Assembly (NCBI GenBank): GCA_036250225.1
Contig: JAPZLL010000015.1
Coordinates: 186,001 to 250,000, forward strand
Direction: 5' to 3'
From: Cercophora sp. LCS_1
Taxonomy: Eukaryota; Ascomycota; Sordariomycetes; Sordariales; Lasiosphaeriaceae
DNA: 64,000 nucleotides
The notes beneath the pieces are model-generated. The model searched no databases and had not been told where the DNA came from. It was given only the letters and a program-made list of their open reading frames with translations. A program made the translations under genes and the position numbers. Numbering within the stretch: the stretch's first letter is position 1; every line of letters begins with the position of its first letter. Of the stretch, positions 23,701-35,440 are shown piece after piece.

Positions 23701-26700
23701 ACCTCATTCTCAGCGACTTGGCTGGAACTATATCCAACCTCGACATTACCCATATTGATCTCACGCCTAGCCTAGCCCGTCTTGTGCACCCTGACGATGT
23801 GCCTAGTCTCTGTCGGGGTGTGTTCATCACGGGTGGTGAGTCCCTGAAGCAGGAAATCCTCGACGTTTGGGGCGACAAGGCTGTGATTTACAACTTTTAT
23901 GGCCCAACCGAAGCAACCATTGGCGTTACGGTCTATCCGCGCGTACCACGAAACGGGCGGGCTTCCAACATTGGCAGACAGTTCATCAACGTTGGGTCGT
24001 ACGTTCTAAAGCCCGGGACTCAGAAGCCCGTACTGCGGGGGGCTGTTGGCGAACTGTGCGTCTCGGGCAAGCTTGTGGGGAAGGGCTACTTGAAGCGAGA
24101 TGATCTCACCGCGGAACGATTCCCGACCTTGAAGCATTTCGGCGAACGAGTCTACCGAACGGGTGACCTGGTGCGCGTCCTTCACGACAACTGCTTTGAC
24201 TTTTTGGGCAGAGCCGACGACCAGGTCAAGCTTCGTGGCCAGCGGCTGGAGATTGGAGAGATCAACCAAGCCATCAAGTCAGGAGTTGACTCCATCAGCG
24301 ATGTCGCAACACTCGTAGTCCGAAACGAGAAACAGCAAAAGGACCTCCTGGTATCTTTCGTTGTTGTTGTTGGAGACAACAACCGAAGGACGCGAGGGGC
24401 GCTCGAAGTGGTCAGATTACCAGAGGCTTCTGAGCTTTGCCGTCTTGCCCGGAATGCATGCCGGTCGAAACTCCCTGGCTACATGGTTCCGACATATGTC
24501 TTCCAGTTGCCATTCATCCCATTGTCATCCAATAACAAGGCCGAAGTCAAGGAACTAAGGTCGCTGTTCAACTCGCTGTCGCAGGATGAGATTGTCTCGC
24601 TGTCATCCTCGGCAGAAGGGTCTCCAACTCAACTCAGTGAGACATGCAAGCAGGTCATCTCGGTCATCGCAAACATGCAAGGCGTCGACCCATCCATCAT
24701 CAGTGGTTCTTCAAGCATTTTCGAACTGGGTATCGACTCCATCTCTGTTCTGCGTCTCTCTCGTGCGCTGAAGCGAGAGGGGCTGTCGCAGGCGAGCCCA
24801 GCCATCATTTTGCAAAACCCCTTGGTCGGGGACCTCGCTCACGTCTTGGAAAACTCGAAGTCGTCAACAGTAGGACCTGCAGTCATGGCTGCTCGGCAGT
24901 TGATTGAGGCATGCTCTCATCGGTACAAGTCGCACGTTTGCGGCGAGCTTGGTGTAACCTCGGACCAGATCGAGTACATCGCCCCCTGTTCGCCCCTCCA
25001 GCAAGGTATGATCTCTAGGGCTACCAGGGACGGCGTTTACTTCAACACGTTTACCTTCGAGCTTTCTCAGGACACGTCGACCGACCGGTTACGTGTTGCT
25101 TGGAAAAAGGCTGCTGAGCAATTCCCAATTCTGCGAACTCAATTTGTTAGAACAGTTGATGGGTATATCCAAGTCGCGCTGAGGGATATCGCCCTGCCTT
25201 GGGGCGAAGAGCTTCTTGCCAAGAGTAAAGAACAGGCGACCCTGGACGACGGAAAGAACACGTGGGTGAGCAAGAACGTGGAGAATTTCACTCGCCCCTG
25301 GCAAGTTGTCGTCCTGGGGGGGGGTAATGGAGTGCGAAATCTTGTTCTTCACATCTTCCATGGCCTGTACGACGCCAACAGCTTCTCTCTGATGATGGAT
25401 GGAATCGGGGCATACTACAACGATCCAGGGTTGGTCAACGGAGCGACCGAGACAGTCTACGGCGTCGACACAGCAAACGGGTTAGCTCTCGGGTTCACTG
25501 CCAACAGTGCCAGGGTTGGCTTAGCTCCCTCATTCCTCGACGCCTTGTGCCACGGGCCCCTCCAGAACTTTGGCAGTTGCAAACAGTTCTGGATCAGTCA
25601 CTTCGAAGGCGTTCCCGCTATGAGCAGCCATTCCCTGAATGACGTGGACCTGACTCCCTCCAAGTTCGAACGCGAGGTCACTTTGAGCGGTCTTGAGAAC
25701 CTCAGGTCGAGACTAGGGGTCACGCACCAGGCTATCGTTCAGGCTGCATGGGTCTACGCGCTCGCAAAGCTCCACGCGGACAACCCGACGATCGGAATCA
25801 TCACCTCTGGACGCACCCTTGAGATGGACCGGGCTGATGAAGTGGTTGGGCCGCTCTTCAACACCCTTCCTTTCCACGCCCGTGTCTACGGTCAGGGCGC
25901 AGGCGACTGGGCATCGCTCGTCCGACAGTGCCATGATTTCAACGTTGTCGTGGCTAGTTTTCAACATGTGCCGCTTCGTGATGTCCAGAAGTGGTGCGCC
26001 AGGGGCAAGCCATTGTTTGACACACTCTTTTCGTTCCAACTGACGAACGCGTTTACCACCGAAAACAGTCTGTGGACTGAGGTGCCCGCGGAAAGCAGCG
26101 CAGATTACCCCTTGGCGTTGGAGGCAACCTTGGCAGCAGAAGGAAAGCTTCGACTCCTGTTGGTCTCTCAGGGTGGTCCGAGCTACGCCAAAAACTTGCA
26201 GTCTTTGATGGATGACCTCGAGATAGCACTGTTCTCGATGTTGCCAGATGGAGGCAGCCTTTGCTTGGCCTCTCAAATGGGGCAAACTGGAGCTGTCGTC
26301 AAGCCAATCGTCAATGGTCATGGGCCGAACGGGTACTCAGACCAAGGCAACGGGGTTCCGTTTCACTGGACGGACGATGCTCTCACAATTCGTTTGGAAA
26401 TGGCAACTCTAGCGGATGTTTCGGCTGATGTGGTGACGGAAACGACATCAATCCTTGAACTCGGGCTTGACAGTATCGACTCTATTCAGTTGTCCGCCAG
26501 ACTCAAGCGCCATGGCATCGTTGTGACGGTTGGCCAACTTCTTAAAGCGCAGACGATCTCGAACATCGTCCGTGCCCTAGAAGCCCCCCAGACAAACGGA
26601 GACCTTGTGAATGGCCACCCCCAGATTCAGTCGACAGCAAAGGCTCTCGAGGATCATTTATTCACGCATCAGGGTCTCCAGGATGTTGAGGCAGTTCTCC

Positions 26701-29700
26701 CCACGACGCCTCTCCAGGACTCAATGGTCAGAGAGATGATCCACTCAGACTTCCAGCTTTACTTCAACCACGACGTCTTGGAAGTTCCTGCGGACGTCAA
26801 CTTAGAGCGGCTGATGTCGGCATGGCGGTCGGTCATCACTGCTTCCCCTATTCTCCGGACATCTTTTCTTGCCGTGGATGATGGCCAGTTCGACTTTGCG
26901 TACTGCCAAGTTGTTCACAAGAAGTGGGCCGGGGAGATTCTGCAGACCGATTTGGACAGCATGGATGACATGAACAAGGTCATTGATCGAGCTGTCCAAA
27001 GAGCCCGTAAGGAGGACGGACAGTCCAATCTCTTGCAACTCGCTCTTGTCACAGTCGCAGAGACGAGATTCGTTGTTCTGTCCATCGCGCACGCGCTGTA
27101 TGATGGTTGGTCTCTTGGTCTCATCCATCAGGATGTTCAAGCAGCGTACCGACAAGGAGCTGCCCCCTCACGCCCGTCTTATGACGATTACCTGGAGAAG
27201 GCTTTGTTCCGATCCGAGGATGCATCGACTTTTTGGTCCAGCTATCTCGAAGAGGCGTCCTCGACACTGTACCCGGAGAAGTCATCAGGCGATCGCATCT
27301 TCCACAGAGCAAGCAAACCATCTTCGACATCGGTCACTGATGTGACGGCGTTCCGAAAGCAACAAGCCATCACGCTGCAAACTTTGGGTGAGGCATGTTG
27401 GGCAGCTGTCCTCGCGAGCAAAATCGGTTCACTGGACGTCACCTTTGGCGTTGTCCTCTCGGGCCGAGACTCGGAAACAGCGGAACGGCTCGTGTTCCCG
27501 ACGATGAACACAGTGGCAGTCCGGAGCATCTTGCATGGTAATGTCAAGTCTTGGTTGCGGTACATGCAGGAGAATACCAACGGGGTCACCGAATTTCAGC
27601 ATTTCCCACTGAGAAAGGCGCAGAAGTTTGTTAGGGGCAAGGGGATGCTGTTTAACACGCTTTTCATCCAGCAGAGGGTGATGGGCGGCGGCGATAGTGC
27701 GGGTGGAGAGGTGATGAGATCTATGAGAGGAGAGTCGTCGGTCGAGTACCCTGTTTGTGTGGAGATGGAGGTGAGAAATGAGAAACTGATCTGGACGGTC
27801 GGGTGCGACGATGGCTATGTGGCGAGAGAGGAGGTGGATGAGCTGTTGGCGGCGTTGGATGAGGTCTTGGCCCGGATTTTGGCGGACCCCGAGGGAGACG
27901 TTTTGCGGTTCGAGCAGGGCAAGACAGCGGTTTGCGGGTTGGCCATTTCTAGAGCGAGCAAGGCAGCTCATCAACCTGAGTCAACCAACGGAGCGGATGA
28001 CGTCGCTCCCCAAGCCAAGGAGGACGACGAGTGGGGTTCCGAGTGGTCGCCTGTCCAGGAGAGCATTCGGCAAGCCCTCAGTCAGGTCTCGGGCGTTCCG
28101 ATCCAGTCGATTTCCAAGACGCACACCATTTACCATATGGGCCTTGACTCAATCAGCGCCATCAGGGTCATATCGGTGCTGCGGGCCAAGGGAGTGGTGG
28201 TTGCGTTTAGGGATGTCCTGAAGGCTAGGTCGATTGTCGAGATGGCCATGCTGGCGAGTGTCCGACAAAGCCATCAGGTTGAGAGCCAGGCAATGCACGA
28301 CGGTCAGGTTTCAGACTCTTTTCCAGTCTCGGATCAGGCAACAAACGGACGTGTTCCAGGAGCTTCTCGCCGGCCTCTGCACCAAGGTTCAGGCTCTTCT
28401 ACGGCTTGGGACCAGGCACCAGACCACAACAGCGACATTCAAGGGCCTTCGCTTTCCACACTGACTACAAAACCGAACGGTATTCTAGGAACGTTGACAG
28501 AGCAACCTTCGACTCTCAGCCACCTGTCCCTCCTACCATCTTCCGAGCGTGATTCTGTCACGACACAGCTTGGAGCAATGGACATGTCGGAAATTGAGGA
28601 GACTTTGTTGGCAACGGCCATGCAAGTCCACATGCTTTCGGTCTGGAAGCTGACGGACGGGGAGACATTCTACCACAGGTTCAAGTATCGGCTGGCTAGT
28701 ATCAGCATCAGCGCCGTATTCGCGGCATGGGATAAGCTCGTTGCTGAGATGCCGCTACTGAGGACGACGTTTGTGGCAACAGAGATGCCGCTCGTTCCGA
28801 TTTTGCAGCTCATCAAGCGGCGCGGTTCATTCGACTCGTCATATGCTTCACTCCAAGTGAACCCGGTAGGAGAAGACTGCCATGTCCAGCTCAGGATCCA
28901 TCATGCTCTCTACGACGCTGTCAGTTTGGCCATCATTCTTCGAAGATTCAGAGACCTGTGCAATGGCAAAATTGAGAAGCTGCCGCACACGATGCCGGCT
29001 TGGAGCTCTTTCGCCTCGGCTCCTCTGGAGGCGACCAATAGGAAAGCAAGGGAGAAGTTCTGGACAGAGTACTTGGACGGCGTCAAACCAGCTACCACTT
29101 GGCCTGCACAGTCTGACGACACCTATCCCGTCTCTCCAGGCCGCATCGCCCATGTGTCTGACGCTATATCCGGCATGGCGCACATCAAGTCCATCGGCGC
29201 CCAGCAGGGTCTGAGCATGCAAACCCTCTTCTTCGCCGCATACGCGCACTGGCTTCTCACCAAATTCCCCACGCCATCAAACGAGGTGGTCTTTGGTGTC
29301 TACCTCGCCAATCGCGCCGAGACGGATCCGCATGGCCAGTTACCGTACCCAACGCTCTGCTTGGTCCCGTTGCGCGTCAAGGCTGCCGAAACGATCGTTG
29401 ATACGGCGCGGGCGATAAAGTGCGGCCTGTTGGAGATTTCAGATCCGATCAACGCCGCTGTTGGACTCTGGGAGGTCAAGGAGTGGACTGGTTTAGTGGT
29501 TAACTCGTTTGTCAACTTTTTGACTTCGGAGAGCTTTTCGGCTTCTGAAGGGGGTCCCACAGAGGCCGGGATCAAGCTGGAGAAGATTGATGGACTCGCG
29601 TCTGGTGATTATGAGTTTGGATTTGATGGGTGTGCCAAGCCTGATGAGCTTGGGAGAGTTGTGGTCGAGGGGGCTTATGTGGTGAGTTTATCTCGTTTTT

Positions 29701-29913
29701 TTTGGGGGGGAGGTTTCAAGTTTGCTGCGTTCGGAAGCGTGCTAACCAGAACAGGACTCGGTTGATATTGAAGTCAAGATTGATGGAGACCAGATGGTTA
29801 TTGGCGTGTTTGGACCTGGGGAGAAGTTGAGCATGGGAGCTGAAACCGTGATTCGGGGGATTATTGGGGCCTTAGGGGGTTTGGAACAAGCTGGTATGAA
29901 GGGAAAATACTGA
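14738..29913 (+). CDS. sidC: Ferrichrome-type siderophore nonribosomal peptide synthetase (SidC/NPS2 family)
   Basis: Exons 14738-21007, 21052-21122, 21173-29681 and 29755-29913 give 5002 residues; introns are 44, 50 and 73 bp. Order: A1 (~30-520), T1 (Ser579), C1 (~650-1090, HHAVYDG), A2 (~1100-1590), T2 (Ser1665), C2 (~1735-2180, HHALYDG), T3 (Ser2217), C3 (~2290-2735, HHALYDA), A3 (~2740-3235), T4 (Ser3303), C4 (~3380-3830, FHGLYDA), T5 (Ser3881), C5 (~3950-4380, AHALYDG), T6 (Ser4440), linker, C6 (~4588-5002, HHALYDA). All six carriers keep the phosphopantetheine serine in xGxDS. There is no thioesterase or reductase, so the last C domain should release by cyclisation, as in ferrichrome synthetases. 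By alignment to GrsA I read the pocket codes as DVFELIMIHK (A1), DVFSVAGNIK (A2) and DVLDIGFIGK (A3). A3 is the one expected for acyl-hydroxyornithine. Likely product: ferrichrome or ferricrocin-like, intracellular. The symbol is by family, not proof of product. Confidence 0.94.
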
Positions 29914-30522
29914 TAGAGGCTGCTCGCCAAGGGAGATTGTTGTGCTTGGGCCCTTGTTTTTTGTTTTCCGGCTTTGCTTTTTAGCCTTTTTATTTTTTTT
30001 TATTTTTTTTTATTTTTTTGCTGGGCTCACTGTATTGTTTGCCGCTCTATATTTACCGGTTGTTTTTTCGATGTGGAGTTTTCGGATTTTATTGCAACAT
30101 TGGCTCTGCTTTATGCATGTGACACTGGATTTTGCGGTGCACCTGAAGAACTTGAATTCTCAGCCGTTTATAAATGCAATGCTTGATACAAATGCCCACG
30201 TCGCTTTCTCATCGCTACTTGAGGTCTTACTACAGCTGATATTGTGCGGTATATTTCAGACTGGTTTGGCAGACAAGGCGAGCATTTCATGGTCGTTTGG
30301 ATGGTATCTCTATCGAAAAGTCACTTCTAGCTTAGTTTTCGTAAAGTAGCGCAAACGAGACGCGGGCCGGTAGCAATGAAGCGAAAGCCACGTCAACTGC
30401 CTGCTCTCTCATCTGACCATGTTGGTGCCCCTTTTCGTCTCCACCAAAGCGATGTTCCACCATCTCCACTTGGTAATCGGCAAAAAAGAACATCCCCACA
30501 TCAACACTAAAAAGAAACATCT
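29914..30522. other. 3' flank of NRPS, no gene
   Basis: Holds a T-rich block around 29970-30016 (three runs of TTTTTTTTTA type), a likely transcription end region, then unremarkable sequence up to the tRNA gene. A run of five T at about 30508-30515, on the minus strand side past the tRNA 3' end, would serve as Pol III terminator. Confidence 0.4.
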
Positions 30523-30604
30523 CGACGTGGGCCTGATTCGAACAGACGCTCCCGAAGGAACAAGATTTCGAGTCTTGCGCATTAGACCACTCTGCCACCA
30601 CGCC
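30523..30604 (-). tRNA. tRNA-Ser (anticodon CGA)
   Basis: An 82-nt class II tRNA without intron. The acceptor stem GGCGTGG pairs with CCACGTC (one G-U), discriminator G. The anticodon arm is CAAGA-CTCGAAA-TCTTG, giving anticodon CGA (reads UCG). There is a long variable arm with a TTCG loop (CTTCGGGAG) and a T arm with TTCGAAT. Pol III A box and B box (GTTCGAATC) are intact, and a T run follows the 3' end. No CCA is coded, as usual in eukaryotes. Confidence 0.95.
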
Positions 30605-30777
30605 TTGATGATACTGGCTCCTGGAGGAAGGGTCTAAGTCGCACCGGCATACGGCGGGTGTCAGCGAGTTGATGACCGAAAAACAAGAGAAACAAGGCGA
30701 AGAGGTGTTGTTTTGACCAGCCAACTGCAGTGCATGAGACGTGCGTAATGACTATCACCGAACACGTTCGACAATCC

Positions 30778-31562
30778 TCACTTTGACGCAGACGACTCCC
30801 CCTTCCAAGCCCAATCCGCGTCAGGATGGACCGCTGGCTCCGGAATCCCTTGCCTAGTCTCCCTCTTCCTCCTCCAATCCGTCCCAAACCTCTTATCTCG
30901 CTCATCCATCTTCTCCTCCAGCCCCGGTATCTGATCCATAGCCGTAATACTCGTCATAAGCTGCGGCTCCCCAAGCGGAATGGGATGTCCCTTGTTGAAC
31001 TGCCACAGGTGATAGACTTTTCCATGCAGCTGGGTCACCTCTTCCATTTCTGCCGTTTCGGCCTTTTCCCACGCTGTTTGTGGGGCGAGTGCCGAGGGTT
31101 GGGGCATCACGAGCATACCCGATTTGACTTCAAAGACGTGGCTGTGCCAGAGGCGACGCTCGGCTTGGTCGAGGGTTTGGTGGAGAGAGGGCGTGATCAT
31201 GTATTCGGTGCTGACGAGGCGGGCGCCCGGGTCAGGGCCGTCGTAGAGGAGACATTGGCGGACTTGTTCGGTCAGGTGTCCGCAGTAGTGGTTTGTTTCG
31301 ACGACGTGGGCTGGGCCTGAGGCGTAGACGTGGAAGACGTTGAGGTGAGCGCAGATGGATTTGGTGGGGGTAAAGTCTTGTGATGGTTAGTCAGACTACC
31401 GTTCAGCTGTCATGGGGATGTTGTAGCGTGCGACTTTGGAGGTTGGGAGCTTACCTGTGTCATGGACGCGCCGGTTTCGAGGACCGTGCTTTTGAGGGAG
31501 CGTGGTTCGCCTGCGACGTTGGGTTGCGCGCAGTGGTCTTTGGTGTGCAAGGCAGCGTCCAT
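30778..31562 (-). CDS. Oil-body-associated-protein-like (DUF1264) protein
   Basis: Minus strand. Exon 1 is 31455-31562 (MDAALHTKDHC... ending GASMTQ) and exon 2 is about 30778-31377 (DFTPTKSICAHLNVFHVYA...), giving 235 residues. Conserved OBAP/DUF1264 blocks are plain: SICAHLNVFHVYA, VETNHYCGHL, RQCLLYDG, ARLVSTEYM, LWHSHVFEVKSGMLVMP and a late EEVTQLHGKVYHLWQF. Plant members sit on lipid bodies; the fungal role is not known. The odd point is the intron of about 77 bp: it has a good gtaagc donor, but the canonical cacaag acceptor would put exon 2 out of frame by one base. To keep DFTP in frame the intron must end in AA, or the assembly has a one-base error, or the gene is broken. Family assignment is firm, the exact junction is not. 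Confidence 0.78.
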
Positions 31563-32612
31563 TTTGGATGATAAATCGCGTCTCATTCAATTGGTAGATA
31601 AAAGTATCGAATGCATCGATATGATGTGATGAAGGCTGCGGAATGCGCAAATTGACCCATCTGCAAAGTCCCGTTGATGGTTGCACGGTGAGCTCTCGGT
31701 GACGTCACGGTGACCGTTCGGTCGCGCAGAAAGCTCGGCCGAGCCAGCACAGATTTTGGTTGTTTGTCGCCTGCCATCCAAACTGGGTGACTGGCACCCA
31801 CGACAGTTCAGCCCTAGCATCCGACGCATGAACACCCGACGATCGCTAAGCCCAGGAATTGAGCTTGTTCGATTCCCCGGGTCGTCCTCACAATGGGCCG
31901 GGTAAAACTGTCGTGGTGCGACCGCGAGCACCAGCAACGTCGCTTGCAGTTGCCCCCGCCAGTCGAAAGATGCCTCGCCGCCTGGGCAGCAGGGGAGTTT
32001 CGTGGCTCAGCACCGCAGCCAAAACAACCTAACACCAGCGGAATCGCCCCGGAGGCCCATTTCGACCGCGACCACTGCCGATTGCAGTCGTGCAACGCCA
32101 GCAGCTCCCTTCAATCATTACGACCGAAGCCGGCGACAGCAGCCAGGAGCACGTCAAACACACACGGAGAGGGGGTTGACTTGGCGAAACGCAGCGGGTC
32201 AGCCGGCAGCAAGTATTGGCGGACAGCGCCCCGTGGGATTGGAGCTGATGCACCCATGCCGCTAAAGGGTGGCCATCGCGGTTGGTCCAGTCCAGCCTCT
32301 TCTGCAACCCCTGCGGCCATGAGGTTCCCCGAATTTCGCAGCCGCTGTGCCCAAAGCGCGCGGCCTGCCAGAGCCTCGTCGACTCGACCGGGCCTGAAAA
32401 CTTGGACATCCCCTGTTTTCCTCCTTTCCGTGTCCGGTCATTTTCGCTATCCATCATGATTTAGACGTAGAGAGTTTTTGCAAAGACAACTCCGCTTTTG
32501 TTCTCAGCTCGACGAGCTCCCCTCCAATCCCCGATTGCGTCGATTCCACGAAGCTCCTCCGCGATCGAGTCGTCCACAGTGACAGTGGCCGACGGCCCTT
32601 CCCGAGACAAAC
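31563..32612. other. Divergent promoter region, no gene
   Basis: Lies between the minus-strand OBAP-like gene and the plus-strand membrane-protein gene, so it should contain both promoters. Open frames of up to 188 codons on both strands overlap and show no domain or motif. They look like GC-rich chance frames. Confidence 0.4.
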
Positions 32613-35035
32613 ATGTCCGATCCGGCCGATGTGAGCTTGGAGAACATTACCACAATCATCGTCTCCAACGGCACACTCAATGCCACTCTCAGTGGAGGCG
32701 GGGGCGGTAACAATGAGGACACGGTCAACTTCATAGCGCTCGCTGTGGCCCTGGTTGCCCTTCTAGGGACCGTCGCCCAGGTGCTCCAGCAGTACTATGC
32801 CTCAGCTGCCGGCTTTGCCAATTGCGGCGAGAATGTCATGGGCGAGTGGTTCAAAACCGCCCGACGAATATTCCGACCGACAGAGCTGCGTTTCGAGGTG
32901 CAGTTCGAAGCACCCGTCATCTTTGTATGCCCCCCGGATAACACACGGGGCCCTGTCAAGGGGGAGCCCATCCAATTCGTCTCCGGCACGACCGAGAGCT
33001 TGACAGCAACACGGAGTCTCTCCGCCGAGAAGGAAGCGCAGACATCCCGAGAGAGCAAGGTACACACGGCCGACAACGAGCGGGCAACCTGGGTTACGCT
33101 GCTGTCGCAGCTGCACACAATGGAGAAAGAGAGCCGGGAGTGGCAGGAGCTCCATTACCCCAAGCCCACGCAGTCTGACACGCTGGATTTTGGTCCGAAG
33201 CCCAAGCTGCGGAACCCCGAGCTGGAGGGACACACGCTTGCCGTCGCCCTTCAGGCCAAGAAGCGAAGCTGGGACAACATGCCAACCGATGTCAAGAAGC
33301 CGTACGCCACGACCACGATTTGCCACATGCTAGAGATTGCCGCCATCATGGGGATATACTGGAAGGAGTTCGATAGGTCCAAGGACCGCTACCGGGCTGA
33401 AGGAAACGGCTACATCCTGACGGGAGCCCAGATTACCGATCTCGGCCTGATGTTCACTTTCCAGATCAGCGGCGGCAGCCAGTTCCACGCCAACAGGGTG
33501 ACTCCTGTGGACGAGGTCAAGGAGCTCTGCTTCGGGACCGTGTCGACCATCTTCCGCGCGGACAAGGACAGTCGCAGGCTGGGCGTGCTCAACGAAGACC
33601 CTAGGGACCTTGGCATTCTGCAGCTTGGGAGTATGAACGAGATCTCCGAGTCCATGGTGTTGATCGACTGCAACACGGTGACGGCCAGCTATTTCCGGCG
33701 GCAGGACACCAAACATCGACATCTCTTCCCTGGTCAGTGTTCTGTAGCTTTTCGCATTGACACCGGCTAACTTTTCTTTTCGCAGTACCGTTCGAGCTTC
33801 TCGGTATGCTTTGCAAGAACCTCCACGTTCGTGGCACTCCCTTCCGAATGGTCCCCAACCCGACACCGTACCACTGGGATACAAAGTTCTTCAACCTGCG
33901 AAAACTTGTCACCGAGTATCACAAGAGGATACAGAAACTTGACTTGGCGACCAAGAACGTTTCGGGCTTCAACAAATTTGAGGGGCTTGCGGATAGGGTG
34001 GTGAGAGAGCTACAGAGGAACAAAAATGAGGAGAGGCGTCGTCGGACTGCTGAGCGCGACTTGTTGGAGCAGAAGAAGGAGCTGATCGAGAGGGAGAAGA
34101 TCCAGCAACGAACTGCGAATTTGCAAAGGGAAGGCACAGATGCTGCATCGAGCGGTGTTGATGTCAATGGGGCAGCAGCTCCATGGTGGAAGAAGGTGCC
34201 GTTGAAGCTCAGGAATTCCAAGTCATCAGGGAGAGACGTCGAGAAACAGGCCCCGGCTACCGAACCGCAATCGCAGACGGTAACCCGGACTCCGACACCA
34301 ACTCCCCAGATCCTTACTGGAGAAGCATCAAAGCCAATGGCCGCCAAGGGGATGAAGTCCAGGCCCGGCTATACGATGGATCTGCTCGACGCCCTAGACG
34401 ATGCGCTCAAGGAATGCGATAACTACCTGCTCACCCAGGACCCCGGTTTGGTTCGCACTGTGCTCCGTGAGCATTTCCAGGAGGTCCTCAAGCTCTTAAA
34501 CGGTGATGATGAAGACGACGACCACCCCGAGGTACACCACAGCCGGAGCCGGAGCCGTCACAGCCGCACCCACCGCGGCAAGAAGGACGATCCCAACAAG
34601 CCCCGCAAGTTCCGAAACTTTGACGAGGTGGACCAAGCTGGCCCCGAAGACCGACAAAAGAAGTTTATGGACATTTACTTTGACCAGGTCATGCACGAGG
34701 TCAAGAAGCTAGCGGCTTCATCGCGCAACAAGATGACGTTTTACCGCCGGCCGTCACGACAGGGCACGCAGGATACGATTGCAACGCCGACTTCGCCGAG
34801 GACACCGTTCCTGATGCCGGCCGACGTCATGTCGGGCGACCCGTCGGATGCCGAGTCGGATGCGGATGGGTCCCAGAAGGACGCCAAGAAGGACGAACCC
34901 AAGGCTGCGGCGATTTGGTGTGTGCTGATCTTCCGTATGCTGTGCTGGTTGACGCTGCACGACTTTGACAAGATGGACGTGCAAATTCCCAAGAGCGAGT
35001 TGCTTGGGAGTCGGTTGCCGGTTTACATTTCCTAG
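32613..35035 (+). CDS. Large membrane-anchored hypothetical protein with coiled coil and HSRSRSRHS tract
   Basis: Exons 32613-33732 and 33786-35035 (53 bp intron, gtcagt...cgcag) join in frame to 789 residues. Residues about 37-61 are a hydrophobic helix (NFIALAVALVALLGTVAQV), so the N-terminus is probably membrane-anchored with a Gly-rich, glycosylatable lead. Residues 85-400 form a well-ordered region with regular secondary structure (FEVQFEAPVIFVCPP, ICHMLEIAAIMGIYWKEFDR). Residues ~430-510 are a charged coiled coil (RRRRTAERDLLEQKKELIER). Then follow a Pro/Thr linker, a helical segment (MDLLDALDDALKECDNYLL) and a basic Ser/Arg/His tract. A short hydrophobic patch (IWCVLIFRMLCWL) sits near the end. 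I do not recognise a family; similar proteins in filamentous ascomycetes are uncharacterised to my knowledge. Confidence 0.75.
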
Positions 35036-35361
35036 GTGGCACAGGGCCTTGGGCGGTGGGTGGGGTGTGAGTTGGCGGTTGGACACATGAAAGGATAGTC
35101 TTGGTTGGTGGATTTAATCACGGCAGTTTTTATTGGTTGGATACCCTTGGTTTCGCGTATCAAGACAACATGGGCAGCGGATTTGGTAAAATTGCATAGC
35201 GACTGGTTTGGTTTATCAGAGTCTCATTGCCTCTGCACTTCCTTTGGTGAGCACATCCACATCTCAAGTCATCACCGTCACAGAAGCACGTGCAAAAGAG
35301 CACCCACTGGGGGTTTATAATTTCCAGTAAAGTAACCCTCTGCAACGAAAAGACAAAGTAG

Positions 35362-35440
35362 ACAGCTCTGGCCGGATGGCGAAAGGTTATGACAGATCCG
35401 TGGCGGAGTAGGCGTCGGGTTCGATTCCTGTTGGAGTCCT
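35362..35440 (+). other. tRNA-like remnant (A-box and B-box without a foldable acceptor stem)
   Basis: TGGCCGGATGG at 35369-35379 differs by one base from the usual A box, and GGTTCGATTCC at 35418-35428 is a perfect B box 38 bp further. The segments where the acceptor strands should be (ACAGCTC and TGGAGTC) do not pair, and I cannot draw a sound anticodon stem. It may be a tRNA pseudogene, a tRNA-derived short element, or chance. Confidence 0.25.

Noticed and set aside
29755..29913. Thioesterase or reductase release domain at the NRPS end
   Set aside because: The last exon completes the C domain; no GxSxG or Rossmann motif follows.
31893..32459. 188-codon plus frame and its 142-codon minus shadow
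   Set aside because: Both strands open over the same stretch, no conserved feature; in a divergent promoter.
32613..35035. Possible splicing SR protein because of the SRSRSRHS tract
   Set aside because: A membrane helix at the N-terminus and no RNA-binding domain.
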